The position numbers and the translations under genes were made by a program. The notes beneath the pieces are model-generated. The model saw only the letters and a list, made by a program, of their open reading frames with translations. It was not told the DNA's origin and made no database searches. From Lingula anatina (taxonomy: Eukaryota > Brachiopoda > Lingulata > Lingulida > Lingulidae), in NCBI RefSeq assembly GCF_001039355.2, contig NW_019774736.1, forward strand, positions 188,001 to 248,000: 60,000 bases of DNA, given 5' to 3'. The first letter of the stretch is position 1, and the number at the start of each line of letters is the position of its first letter. Shown in pieces: positions 25,857 to 39,400 of this stretch.

Positions 25857-27329
25857 ATTTAGTTCCTTATAAACAGAACAGCTACCGGTATATACATCAT
25901 TTTCAGTAAAAGTAAAAACAAAATTGAAACGATTTTAAGACGTTAAATAAAGAATATCCGATTAAAGGACAGAGCCTTACATTAATATTGTTAGTGATGA
26001 TAAAATATTAATACTTGCATTGCAAAAATATAAAAACTGAATCTTAAACTGAAAGTTAAATATCAAGTCAGTGTTAAAAAAAAACAATTTGAAAGATCTA
26101 TATTTAATATATCAGCGCTTGCTACGATTCGGATGTTTTAAGGCAGCCGATTTCATAAAGGGGCTGAAATCGAGAATGGCCTGTGTCCGTATGTGCTAAG
26201 TTTTTGCTTAAATAACAACAAGGAGAAGTAATTTGTCCATGATGTCGATAAGTTAGAGTGATGGTCCTAGCAGAGAGTAAAAATAATGTGGACTTCACTT
26301 CTGGCACGTTTAAAAAACCTCTTATCTACATTGTATAAGTATAATGCTCTGGCAAATTAAAAGAACCGGTGTGATATTGGAGAGTAGATCAATTTTAGCT
26401 ATCTTTAGAGTTGCAGAGCTTTGTACCGACTGTAGTATGTTTGTGAGATGCAGTGGGAGGCCAAAAAGCAAGCTCATGTCGTAACCAAGGTAAGAGGTGA
26501 CAAATGTCTGAATAAGCTTTTCCTTGTAGGTTTAGTCTAAATGGTGTGGGGAGGGAAGGCGTTGATTTGATAAAATGGGTAATGATAATGAATGGCTGGA
26601 ATGCAATTCTGGGTTACAATGTAGCATGCATATTTACAGTAACCCCTCCAAGTAAATGTTGGCTGTGTAGGGCACAAGCAATTAACCTTAAAATGGCATT
26701 GAGTTTTATTTTCCCAACTGACTTTTTAAAATGTGTGTGAAGTTAATTCTTACCCCCTCACGTTTAACTGGCCATATCTAGTGTCATTACAACTTTCATA
26801 TATCAAACAAGCTGATGGTGTTGAATCTATTTAAAAGGGAGTTGTTTGTCTGCTATGTTAATGTGTGTTTAAACCAGAGATTTAAACGAGTCGATAGAAT
26901 TTAATGTTTACACTCTCATTTAATTAAAATCAGTCGTCATCTGTCTAGTCTTGCTCCTCTTGGGAACAATGTTTGAATATCAATCAGGACAAGCATTAAA
27001 ATCATCTGGATAGCACTATGCTATTGTGCATTTTCATTAATTCAGTTAATTGGCCATACGATTGCTTAAAAGCTGAATATCCTACTTATACTACTTGTAG
27101 TATTTGAGTTAAAGGGCATTATCTCACTTTTAATTTGATATGAGGGAAGACAACCTGTGAAGAAACAGAACTTAACTGGAAATTATCGGTTCCAGATGAC
27201 GGTACACCTAGATAAATACCCACCAGTAATATACTTGATAAAAAAGAAAAAGTTTTATATTAACATGTATGGTTTAAATATGCTTATGTAAACAAAAGTC
27301 TTGCATAAATGATATTATATTATTCAGTA

Positions 27330-27965
27330 ACATGTGTACAGTCCTGGCTGCAATACAGGCTAGAACCCTCCTCATGGACCGTACGAGACTTCGAGTGCAT
27401 ACCTGGGGCATCTAATCCTCCATTCTTCCACCCGTGCAGCTCTAAACTCTGACGGCGGTAGGCTGTGGCTGGCGATTGTGATGTGGTCTGTCCAGTTCAT
27501 CCAAAGTATGCTCAATGGAAGACATGACTGGTCTAAAAAATGGTCACAGAAGCGTATGGATCTGCTCCTGCTGCAGGTACGCCTGTGATATCCTGGCAGT
27601 ATTAGGCAGTATTGTCTTGCTATAAGAAGCGTGGGGTTGGGTGTTGATGTATGAATGACTCAACAGCTGTCCTTAAGACTTCACCTCTGTTCTGCTGGTC
27701 AATCAGATTTCCACCAATCACTGCAATCACCATGAATTTTGTCTGGATGTTGTCCGGAAACCGCCCAAACCCTAATACTGTTCCAATGTCAATGGGCAAT
27801 GGCACGACCCATGTCCAGTTCAGACAGCCGTGGCATGGTGTCAACATTCGGTTTTCTAAACTTGGTTTTCTGATTATGTTGTCTACTAGCATTGGTTGTG
27901 GACAATTGATTTTTGCAAGGTTTTTGTTCCAATTTGTGGTCAGATGATATGTCTGGAAATCTGAA
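27330..27965 (-). pseudogene. Decayed Tc1-like transposase fragment
   Basis: Minus-strand frames, joined only with stops and shifts, show the C-terminal half of a Tc1/IS630-type DDE transposase: GNLIDQQNRGEVLRTAVESF, then LQQDNTARISQAYLQQ, then SSIEHTLDELDRP (degraded from the usual PIEH-WDEL), then MPQVCTRSLVRSMRRVLACI. Internal stops and frame changes show it is dead. Terminal repeats were not found. Confidence 0.7.
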
Positions 27966-28123
27966 GGTAGTCATCGTCTGGAATTACTCAAGCGTACCAG
28001 GACTCGACTGCAGGAATGATGTGTTCCGTCTCTGAATTAAATTCATATGGAAGAATTGTGGTCAAAACCAAAAGTTGCATTTCTTATTTATACCAGTATG
28101 ATTGTCATTTGAGGTGAAGTACT

Positions 28124-28160
<37 letters not shown>
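28124..28160. repeat. (GT)n(AT)n compound microsatellite
   Basis: A GT run followed directly by an AT run, intergenic. Confidence 0.95.
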
Positions 28161-28162
<2 letters not shown>

Positions 28163-30089
28163 GTCTTTTTCGTAACTGTAACTGTCAAAGCAAGATGGTA
28201 GGCATTTTAGAATTCCTTTTGTCTACGTTAATACGTTTCAGAAAAAAGGCTTGTCGTGTATTATAAGTGAATTAACTGTAGCTTTAAATATCGTCACCTG
28301 GTTGATTTTTATGACAGGCAATTCCCATTTTTATCTGCATTACAAGCAACCAGGGTTATAGGTCGTAGAATCAACCTTTTTTCCCCTTATCCTTTAAGGT
28401 TAAAATTTTCTATTTTGGAAACCAAAAACTTACGTATAATGTTAACGTTTAGCTAGCTAGAAGGCTTACAAGTTGCTTACACGTAATGTACATTAATTTG
28501 CATTTTACAGATTGCATTAATGTTAATTTAATGTACCTGTAACTGCCAGAAACAGAAAACATGTAATTAAAATTTGATATTATTTACTAGTCTTGGCACA
28601 AAGTAAACTGTACACCTGGTGCAAATAACACCTTAATACAACATGATATATAAATGACTAGATTGCAATTCAAATACGATAACCAATACACATTTGAACA
28701 TTAAATAATGATGAAAATGCAACTGGCATTTGACCAAGAGGGCAAAACTGTCCTTCAGAAGAGCAAACGATCACTTCATGAATGGCCCCTTCTAAAACCT
28801 CACTGACATGGACCGCAACTGATTTTTTTAATGCACCACTCTTCTGATGATCAGACATGCAAAGTACGTGAACAGTGAAAAAAACAATATCCTTGTTAAA
28901 ACAAGAACAAAACACTACTATATACTGGTTAGAATTAGAGTGAAAAAACTTTCACCATGCTCATGGATCAATATAACTTAAATAAAAATGTATATAAACA
29001 CAGAGCTAAATATTATCTCAAAGACCAAGTTAAAAGACAACAAAAGTTTACAGAACACATAGTAGATTGCAATTTAACTCGATTATTATGCGGCTTTTAC
29101 AATAACTTCAATAAGGTGAAGCATAACAAAAAAGAAAGATGAAAGTACTATCTAAAGATGTAAACAATAACTATAAAATTATAATACATTATAATCTTTG
29201 GAATGAAACTTACATCTGGCTAATAATTACTGAAAATGGCATGCATTATTTCACATAGTGATAATCATGGACTTAATAATCCTGAACCTTTTTAAGTAAG
29301 GTAAAAAGTAAAATAATTCAAATACCTGTAGATACATTATGCAAATAAAGATGTTCTGAGTATCACCTGCCTCCCAAATTATTCAAATGTCAAAGTAAAT
29401 ACCCAAAATGGATGTAAAAGTAATTATCTTAAAATATAAATGTGAACATACACAAAATGACTTTAAAAATTGTCTGAACCTTCCAAATCAATAACTGATC
29501 ATTAGGTGAATGCATCTATTTTACAACTCATGGCAAATAACCATACTTGTACAACATGCATCTACTGATACTTCATTTCATCTATGATCTTCTGTGCACT
29601 GTAGGAAGAAATTTCAAACACAAGATTTAATCAACAATATTGTAACAGCAACTGTCAGGTAATGCTGAACTAAAGCACCACCTTTCCAAACACAGGCTAT
29701 TCATAAGTCTGCTACAATAAAATAAATTAGACATCTTTTAAAACACTTTAAGGATAGCCAGTAGAATGTACACAGGGCTAATTACAGCCTGATCAACATG
29801 AAGTTTCTGCCCATGGTCTGTACTTTATAACATACCAGCCTGTGTCTATTATCACTACATATAATAGACTGGTGACCTATTTCAAAACCAAAATAGTCCA
29901 TCAGTTCACTGAGCACATGATTTAATCAGATCTGAATGACCATTCAGAAATCTTGAATATAATATTTCACACAATAAAGACTAATGACACAATGTTTCAA
30001 CTGCAGCAAATCTTCTAAAGTATTGCTGGTGTTGGTTGCGTCCAAAGTGATCACATAACTGCTAAAAACATTTCAAAGTTCAGCAGACA

Positions 30090-33000
30090 TCAAGCCCAAA
30101 TCTGAAAGAAAAATAAGTAAGTGTACAAGATTGAAGCAAAGGTGGTGGCTATCAGGTTTGAAAGAATTGGTAATTTATAATTGATAACATGTGCCCATAC
30201 AGCACCACATTTGTAGTGGTTAAGATTATGTCTCCATGTATGTTTACAAAGAATCAAAAGATTGAAATTTCAATGACCAGGGTATTTTTTTCAAATACTC
30301 AATCTTCTGACGATAAAATTCATTTGTATGGATAATGTTGAATCTTCCAACCCACAGGTGTTTGCTATCCTTAAAATGACGAATTATCCATGAAATAATA
30401 ACAAAAAACTACACAAACCCTTAGAGTGAAATCCCAGCTCCCTGTGCAAAGAGCAGTGCCATCAGGAGAAACCCCAAGACAGCTCACCCTGTTCTCATGG
30501 CCATAGAGTACAGAGAGCCTTAGGGCTTTCAAACTGTCCCATACATTTACTGTGTAATCATTGGAACCACCGAACAGCAGCCGACCTACAAAGTATATAA
30601 GTGAGTTTTGGTAAATCTTTTCATATGTACAAGACAATGCAATAATGCACAAATTAAAAAGTCCCTTCACTAAGATAATTTCATTTAATCAAAATAGATG
30701 ATAATGTTGCAATTTTTATTTTCAGAAAAAAGAAATTCTATAAGAATGCCACAGGTAACAGGATGATACTGCTGTACAAATTATATTAGGCTAAATTAAG
30801 ATGCTTAACTGTCACCTTTTCTGAACTTTTACTTACCACTGACAGAAAAATCAACTGAGTTCCAACCAAAAATTATGCTTTCTTTCCTATATACATTTAC
30901 TTCTCTATCAGCTCTCAAGTCAAAGAGACGGCACTGAAAAGAAAATAATATGTTATGAAATGGACACACAAACATAAATGACACATAAAACTGTGCCTAT
31001 CAGTCTTGGAATAGTCTGAAAATAGTATAATTTTCGCACTGAAAGTTTCTCTTGTGAATTGAAATACTGATTGTAATACAAAGACTGCACCTTGTTTCAA
31101 CTTTGTCCATCAGTCTTCTAAAATCACTGAAAATGGTATAGCTCTTGGACTGCAAGTTTCTTTTGTACATTGAAACACTATATAAATAATACAAAGACTG
31201 CACTTTGTTTCAAATCCCATTGTGCATGCAACTACACTTGCACAAGGGAGTGAGAGTGATGATTATGCAATGTGCGTACAGTGCTACCTGATTAATGGGA
31301 CTTTAACAAGCTGGAAAGATGGATAAATAGGTCATTTTCTGATCAAAAAGTTGAAGAAGGTGCAGTTTTCAAGCTTTTTTTTTTGACAGAAGGACGGATT
31401 AATTTGGTTTATGACTTGGCATGTTGACTTCACTTTAATCGTACAAGAAACTAGTAGAAATGGTTTATATGCATTACTGGAAATCTAGCTCCCTTTACAT
31501 GTAACTTCTCTCTTGCTTTGCTGAAATTAGAACAAATTCAGCCACTGGCAACATTTGTATAAGCTAAAATGAGTGTTACTGATAGAGAACCACAATGTAC
31601 TACATACTGTTGCATCATCTGAGCCTGTAGCAAAGGCATCTCCACTAGGATGGAAGCGAACACTGTTGATGTCTGACTCATGGCCTTCAAATTGCTGCAC
31701 ACAATCTCCAGTTCTCATGTCCCATACATTGGCTAGCTTGTCACAGCCCTGAAATGTACACATTTACTTTGAAACCTGCCAATACATAAGTATGATGTGA
31801 AGACACATTAATTGTGCAATGTGCATGTACTTCTGATCACACAAGTAGCATCGAGAAAAAGTAAACCTGATACAAAAGCAGGCTGCATTAAAAATTGATA
31901 TGACTAATGTGAGAAGAGTAATCAATTAAGGGTGGGCATTTCAATAACAAGAACAAGATCTTATAAAGCTCAGTAGATTGGAATATTGTTAACATAGATA
32001 TCTAAGAACATATTAATTAATATATATGTTAAAACCATGGCATTTGCACACAACAGGTGTACCTCTTCTTGTCATCAATAAATATTGAGCAACATCAAAC
32101 AGATACAATGTATATTCTGTACATGTATAAGTATAAATCAAAATATTTTAAATCAAAAAGTTCTATTTATTTACTTGTTCTTAAGGAATTTTATGTTATT
32201 ACTATGAATCTTTACCCCAGATACAAAGGTTGTCCCTGATTCTGATGGAGATATGTCAACTGACATTACATCTCCCATATGACCATGAAAACTCTGGATC
32301 ATCTGACCACTCTCTACATCCCACAATGCACAGGTGCTGTCACCACTTCCTGTTAAAATCTGTGTAAATTAAAATTTCAGTTATTTGTATTTTATGATCA
32401 AATTCATGTTATTCTCTATGCAACAAAAATATAACTACTAACAATTAAATGAAGGATCCAACATTATAATACTCATTCCTGTTTCAAGTATTTATGATTT
32501 GTGCCTGACATTATGTAAAGCAACTTAACCTGTCAGGCTATAGTGATCCCAGGTGTAACGTAATATCATATAATCCAGTGGTGAATGATGGAATCAATAT
32601 GTACAAAATAACTGTGACATTCAACAACAGTCAATATATACTATGTATACAAAGTATAACAATTAAGGTCCAAATGTAGCTGACACTCGCACTAAAATCA
32701 AGATCAAAAGTTTCTAGCACCAAGTCTTTAGACTCAGCCAAAGTAATGACCCTGTGTTTTTACCTGGTGATCAGAATTAGTAAAAGTACAACAGGACAGG
32801 TAGCTGGTGTGGGTGGCAATGGCTCTCTTCTTAGCTGTAGGATCATCTTCCAGTGTCAGAGGATAGATAGTGCACTTGTTGTCTAGACCTCTGGCAGAAA
32901 AAAAGAGGAGCACCACTTTCATTTACGAAAAAATATTTCTTTTTTTTTCTTTCTTTCAAATCAAACTGGCATCACAATGTTTAAATGTAAGAATATAGAT

Positions 33001-36000
33001 GTACATATATACCAGAAGCATATGACCCAATTCTTAATTATAGCAAAACCCTGCTAAAATTCTTATCAAAATAAAAAGCCACTTTTAGTGATATTTTATA
33101 TTCATCTTCATAATTTCACATACCCACAAGCTACAAGCGTTCCTGATGGTCCATATGCACAAGCCATCACCCAAGTTGTAGGCATGGTCATGGCATGTTC
33201 CTGGAAATATAACAACATTTGATTAATGAGCAAACAATTTAAGTCCCAAAATCTTATTTAGATGGATTCAACACTGATTTCTCTACAACAGTAATACCTT
33301 TCCATTACTAGTACATGAGTTCACCCGGTCAGGAAACAAAATCTGTCCAAACACTAGCAGAAAACCCACTTCAAGAATATCCCTGTAATTTTGTGCTGTA
33401 TTTTATTTTTATTTGAGGTGGTATTTTATATCACATTTTTCTAAGCTGAGTATGAGTACACTAGGTCCTAGGTATGGGAAAGGCCATTCCAAGTTGGATA
33501 TTACTGAGAAAACCTTGTTCAATCTTGTTGGTATGCACATGAATCAGGTGATCAATAATAATCAAGGGAAGCTACTAATGACCATTTGGGGGCCAAACTG
33601 TTCATTACAAGGCATATTATGGACTGACATTGATTAAATCAAGCATAACATCAATTCATGCAAACATTTCAAACTAGATTGCAAAAGGAGTGCTGTAATT
33701 ATATGTTTGCTTCCTAAAAATAGGCAAAACTGAAAAATGTATCGATCAAGGAGTGTAATAAATGTTCATAAGAAAAAGAAAATTAATTATAATTAATGGC
33801 AGTTATTCATGTCAAACCATGTACAATTTTTTTACAATTAAAATTCCATTTCAAAAAGATGTTTTACATATTGGGCATACCTGCATAAACACATGTAAAC
33901 TATGGGATTATTTTCTGTTGCTCCTTTCATTTGCAAATAAGAAACAAAGAATAGATAAAATTAAAAAGCTGCAGTAAATTTGTAAATACCTTGTTTGTGG
34001 TAAAAGCATCCCAGACCAGCATTCTTCCATCCTACATGCAATATAAATAAAAATCAATTCAGTTAAATTTTATTTATAAATACCATGATTGTAATAAAGA
34101 AATTAATTACATCATAATAAAAGTAGTAAAATTTATTATATGAGGTAAACAGCTGATAATGAACTATGTGCCATATGGCATTTAACAAACAAATGCATTA
34201 CTATAGCAATTAATGACAATTTGTTTTACAGGTTACTTTCACAGGCCTACCCAACTACCAGACTCGGCACCGAATGATCCTGAATTCACCAGTAGATCAG
34301 ACCACACTACCCGTTTTCAAGGTGTGTGTCAGATCGCATTACACAGTATCATACCCTGAACAAATTTTGAGTGGTAATGCAATGCTTTTCAACCCCGCTG
34401 AGAATCGTCACTATCACATCGTGTACTAGGCAAGAGCGGTGTCGCATCTGATACTGTGTAATGCAATCTGACACACACCTTGAAAATGGGTAGTGTTGTT
34501 CGATCTACTGGTGAATTCAGGATCATTCGGTGCCGAGTCTGGTAGTTGGATAGGCCTGTTTCATCCCCAGTCAAAACAAGGGGTGTCTAAACCATAATTT
34601 ACACAACTGCAATGTACGTATTACATGTATCATAAAAGAACCAATTATTACAAACTGCAGTTGTCTTATCTAACTTAACAGTCAGTTATGTATGCAACAT
34701 CATATTTTGTAAGAAATATGTTTACTGTACCTGTGATGAACTAACAATATGTCTTTTATCCTGAGACCAATCCATGCACAATACTTTGCCTTGGTGCCCT
34801 TTCAGGACTCGGCGTGGCTTCATAGTGAACCCTTGGATGTTATTTAGACGTTGGGCTACTACTTGTACTGTAAGAAAAACAGATAATATTTGGAAAGTTC
34901 AGAACATTGGACCTATTAAAGAAAATGCTTTAAAAATTAAAAGCCTTTATTTAAATAGACATTCAGATTAAGAAACTTTTGGAATAAAAATATGTTGGAA
35001 TAGCAAAATGACCCCAGCCTGTGGGTTAATTGGAGGCTGCTGGATCACATCTCTCTGTATTGAGTAAGGGAGCATTCTCATAAACCCATTGTACTACCTG
35101 GATCAATCTAACTCTGCGGGGATTCTCACTAAATTGCATTAAGTGAAAGTGGCTAAAACGTCTAAGGTGCCTACTCAAGCTGCTAATAGATAACAATAGT
35201 CAATAACCCCTAGTTACTCATGGGAGCATGCCAGACAATTAAGCTGATTACACTGAAAGCACTTTAACAAGAAGTCACGACAGAGTTTGCTTTATCCAGC
35301 TAGTATGATGAGTTTATGGGAACACAGTCTAAGTCCATACAAAGATGCTTGCATGACGTTGTGTTATTTAGCTGGTAAATATGGAGTCACAGTAAAACAC
35401 TTACACAAAATAATTAATACACAATCAAAAACTACATTTAAGATCATGCTGCATCATGAGGTACTAAAAGCATTGAATTTTATACGCATTTTTCATTGGT
35501 GATTAATTCAATAAAGTCATCAGTTTTTTTTTTTCTATCATCATCCACAAACTGTCTTACTTCAGACTTGTCTAACTTCAGAGATTAATTTATATTTAAA
35601 AATTGTTTGTTTCAGATGTTGCATGACCATCACATTTTCCATAACCACGGGTCAGCAAAAGCCAAATTTTCCTCCACGGGTATCCTCAAAATCTAGATGA
35701 ACTATACCCCCCCCCCCCCCCCAATCAACACGCACACAATTTCAAGATACGAGTATGTCACTGCAAATGTTGTGTCCATTTGAAAACTTTGCATTAGTAC
35801 TAATGCTTCATGGTAAATTGCCTTGTTCAGATAACACTTTTACACTCTGTTGTGATTTCGTAATGTTTATACTGTGCCTAGATTTCGACTTTTGATTGTA
35901 ATTTGAAGCCATTTCATTTTTATGTCACTGTGAGAGCTTAGGTCGTAAAAATATGACCTGTCTTTTTACTGATACTTATACATCAATATAGTCTGCACTT

Positions 36001-36120
36001 ACATTCAACATCTCCAAGTTTTGCTTTTTCCTCTTCGAGTTTTGCTTTTAACGTTTCTGCTTCCCGAGTAAGTGCTTCAATTGACTCTTGCTGGCAATCG
36101 ACCTTCAGATCTGAAGCCAT
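30090..36120 (-). CDS. GNB5: G protein beta-5 subunit (complete, 353 aa)
   Basis: Seven-bladed WD40 propeller. Coding exons: 36003-36120, 34731-34867, 33990-34031, 33124-33200, 32764-32890, 32216-32359, 31608-31748, 30837-30933, 30419-30585, 30090-30101; 1,062 nt with every phase joining. The N-terminal coiled coil ([20 protein letters not shown]) followed by [20 protein letters not shown], and the phrases [20 protein letters not shown] and [20 protein letters not shown], are Gbeta5-type rather than Gbeta1-4. The length equals the short vertebrate isoform. Gbeta5 obligately pairs with the GGL domain of R7-family RGS proteins and speeds deactivation of Gi/o signalling, mainly in neurons; that is family knowledge. 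The last coding exon gives only IWA and the stop; if its intron were retained, the frame would run about 14 residues further. Start is the first ATG in the coiled-coil exon. It lies head to head with the basigin-like gene. Confidence 0.93.
34242..34558. mobile_element. Foldback/MITE in GNB5 intron 2
   Basis: Arms 34242-34354 and 34447-34558 are inverted copies beginning CAGGCCTACCCAACTACCAG and ending with its mirror. TTTCA flanks both sides (34237-34241, 34559-34563), a likely 5-bp target duplication. No coding capacity. Confidence 0.75.
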
Positions 36121-36476
36121 GTTGCTCGCAAATGTCAACATTGTGACCCGTAAGGAGGAACAATATTTAGTTCAATTAAGAGGTATTTATCCAAGAGTTC
36201 ATGACATCTTAGATAATTCATCACATGAAAAAAGGTGTCATTAATGCGATGAAAAGGTTATGTACTTTTCGTGTGCATAAAGACATCAGTAATTCATTGT
36301 AATACGAGCTCAAATTCTATTTTACTTTCAAAGCTATATATACGTCACTCCCCACGAGCATGCGCCAATCATATGATACGCCATTTTCTTGTGAAATTTT
36401 CAGCTCATCAGTAGGTTCGTCATATAATACGGTGTTTTAGCTACAGAACAACTGGTCTAGAGCTACACCAATCATT
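36121..36476. promoter_or_regulatory. Putative bidirectional promoter, GNB5 / basigin-like
   Basis: Only 356 bp separate the divergent start codons, so both 5' UTRs and core promoters must overlap or abut here unless upstream exons exist inside the other gene. Visible motifs: TATATATA at 36335-36342, CRE-like ACGTCA at 36342-36347, NRF1-like GCATGCGC at 36358-36365, CCAAT box at 36365-36369 and a YY1-like GCCATTTT at 36380-36387. The cluster near 36335-36390 is what a shared, broadly active promoter would show. Motif function is inferred. Confidence 0.55.
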
Positions 36477-39400
36477 ATGCCAAATCTTTACATTGCGACG
36501 GTGCTTTTAGCTGTTTTAGTGGCTGTTCCTGTTCAAAGTAAGTAAAATTGAACACCTCAAAATAAATGAAACGCAAGGAAGAGGTTCCAAAGTTATTGTG
36601 TGGTTGTGGTCAAATAAGGTTAGGGTTTCGTGCGTGTCAAGGCCCTGTTGCAATTTTATCATTCAGTAAGTTTAAGATGAAAAATGTTATAATACGGTTT
36701 GTAAATCGAATCCCTTGTTACCGTCGATGCTTGCTGGTCATGTAGAAAAATGACTAACGGGTGTTGGAAGCATGGAAGTTGAATTTTAAGAATGAAGCCT
36801 TTGAAGTTGAAGGTCATACAATATATTGATGTTTATGATGTTGATGCTAGTCTCATTTGATAAATTATTTTCCACTTGTCAACTGCCTGTTAATGGACAA
36901 GTTTGGGATTGAGTTGGAATGATCTCGGCTTATTGGGTTTGTAAATTCAATTACCTGACAATGGTATGGTACTCCTAGTTCCTTCTTCATATGGATACGT
37001 CCCTTGCAATGTAATAATCCACATTGTTTACTTAAAAATGAATATATAATAAGATATTGTTATTGTATTACAAAGTAGTAATTTGTTTTCACATTACCCC
37101 TTGCTTGAACTATTTGAAAAATTGTCACAGCTAATTAAATGATCCTAATAATTGTAAAAATATTGCATTTTTTTTCCTCTAAATTGTTAACATGCATATT
37201 TAATGACAGGGTTTGTTCCACACTTCTGTAATTCCAGTATTCCACTATAGTTCAGAATTAGTGTCTCATCAGGTGACGTTTGGCACGAAGCAATATATTT
37301 GAACTATTTCAATCTTGTTTAAATTTTGAAAACAAAGTTTTCTGGGCCCTTGAAACATGAATGAATATGAACCTGATATGTTACAATTAGAACAATGCTC
37401 TTGCTTCCATTTACTTAAAAATGACTAAAGCAAAAACACTTTGGTAGATATTTTTCTCCATTCTAAATATCAGAGTTTTTCCTCTTGGAAATCAAAGCAC
37501 TTGCAAGTGTAGTGTTTGAAACGTGAATTATGTTATCGGTCATTCCATGCATTTGTTTCATTTAAATCTTTCCATTCCTAGCAATACAGTTCAAGAGAGT
37601 TTAAAATGGTAACAAATGTATATTTTGTGTTTTTTATGAAATCAGAGGTATTAAAGGGTATATGCTAATTGGAGAGTAAAATACTGTAGACTAGTCCATC
37701 TAAGACCGCATTCACAACGAGTTGAGCCATGGCTCTACAAAGTCACGAACTTAATATGGCGGACATACATGAAAGAAAAGCCGCCTAATCTTTTAATAGT
37801 CTCTCCGCCTCTCAGGCCTCCCCATGCGTCATCCCTGTGGCTCCATTGGGATGACACATGGGGAGGCGTGTGAGAGGCGGAGAGACTATTAAAAGATTAG
37901 GCGGTTTTCCTTTCATGTATATCTGCCATATTTAGTTCGTGACTTTGTAGAGCCATGGCTCAACTTGTTGTGAATGCGGTCTAAGAGTGTTAAAACTGTG
38001 CTTATGGTGAAAGAATTAGGAGTAAGTATTTCAATAAATTCATATGTTCTTTTTTTTGTTCCCTTGAAAGAGCTTCCCATGTGGTTCATTTCTTTGTTCC
38101 CTTCTTGGTTCATTTAAGATCCCTATCACAAATGGCCCCATTTTTAGTGGTAATTGTTCAGAACAAGGATATGGTGACAAAAATAAACTGACATAAGTAG
38201 AGAAACAAGGCAGGTGGTGCAGTGCAACCCCACCATGATATCAGAGAAACTGTTTTCTTGTCTCTTAATTGATAGCATTAATTTGGCTTTCTGAGAACAT
38301 TTTGCATAGTATAAGGTTTCACTCTACAGGTAGCTCTGATGGAGGAGCATTGGATTTAGGTGAGAGCTATATATATCCTCAACCATGCTGTGTATGAACT
38401 GTAATACCTGCAGTCTTAACCCCCTCTGCTATGTTTGAAGATTTGTATAATTTTAAAGAGATAAAATAGCTTTGTGAATAACCTTTGAGAAAATGAGATG
38501 ATGTCATGCTGACATATTTACCGTTTTGTTTTTTGTTTTTTGTCTAAAATGTTATTGCCTTTGCCCTATTTGTGAACTGTTTAATGCATGTTTTTGTAAA
38601 TCAATATTGCAATAAATAAAATATATTTACAAGCTTATTGATTTATTATTCAAACACTTGTTTGTATTACATGCCATAAAAAATTCTTCAAGAAAAATAT
38701 GTGAAAAAGCTTTGTTTTTTGCTATGACTAAAAGCAGCTTGCTGGCACATGTGCCTCAATGGGCATTGTGCGTCATGTGCTCTTTAATAATAATCTTTTG
38801 TGCCAAGGAAGAGGTGAACTAGTTTGAACTGGACAAAACCAAGTGTGCCTTCTATTTATAGTGTCTGATAGCTTGAATATGCTGCATGAATAACCTACAC
38901 AGAAAGAAAGAGATTGGAGAGACTGCACCATGTGAATTCTAAATAGAGTGGGTAATGCTATTTTTTTGACAAGCACATTTTCTACCCATCCATACATCTC
39001 CCCCTTCAAATCAATAATGTAACTATTATCCTTGTGGATGGGCAGGTGTTTCCAATTGGTGTGATAATGAAGTTTATGCCAATGTGTTTACTGATCTAAA
39101 TGCTGAAATTTCTATTGATTCTTGATAAAGACTTGGAAGATGTGAGCAGATTACATAACACCTTTTAACCTTCACCAAGGGCAGTTCATGGAGCATGCAT
39201 CCCATTTGTCATGATATAAGTATGCTGGGTAAACATGGGTACAGACTGATCAGTTGAGATACAGCCAGCATATCTGAGACTAGCTAAGGCAATGAGTGCA
39301 TAAAGTGCTGATAAGCTTGGCTGCACATTCAAATCTGTATCAGTTTCACTTTAGAAATATGTTGTCTTAGAGTTGTGTTTAATTTCTCTCTAATCCAGAC

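Larger units (their letters stand above)
21024..30089. other. Gene-poor spacer plus GNB5 3' UTR
   Basis: No conserved coding exon recognised apart from the transposon remains listed separately. A minus-strand frame at 21426-21707 is open for 93 residues and unassigned. The GNB5 3' UTR begins at 30089 and extends left for an unknown distance; I could not place its poly(A) site. Confidence 0.4.

Noticed and set aside
37913-38113. 66-residue minus frame next to the palindrome
   Set aside because: Begins outside and ends inside the foldback arm; no splice sites, domain or conservation signs.
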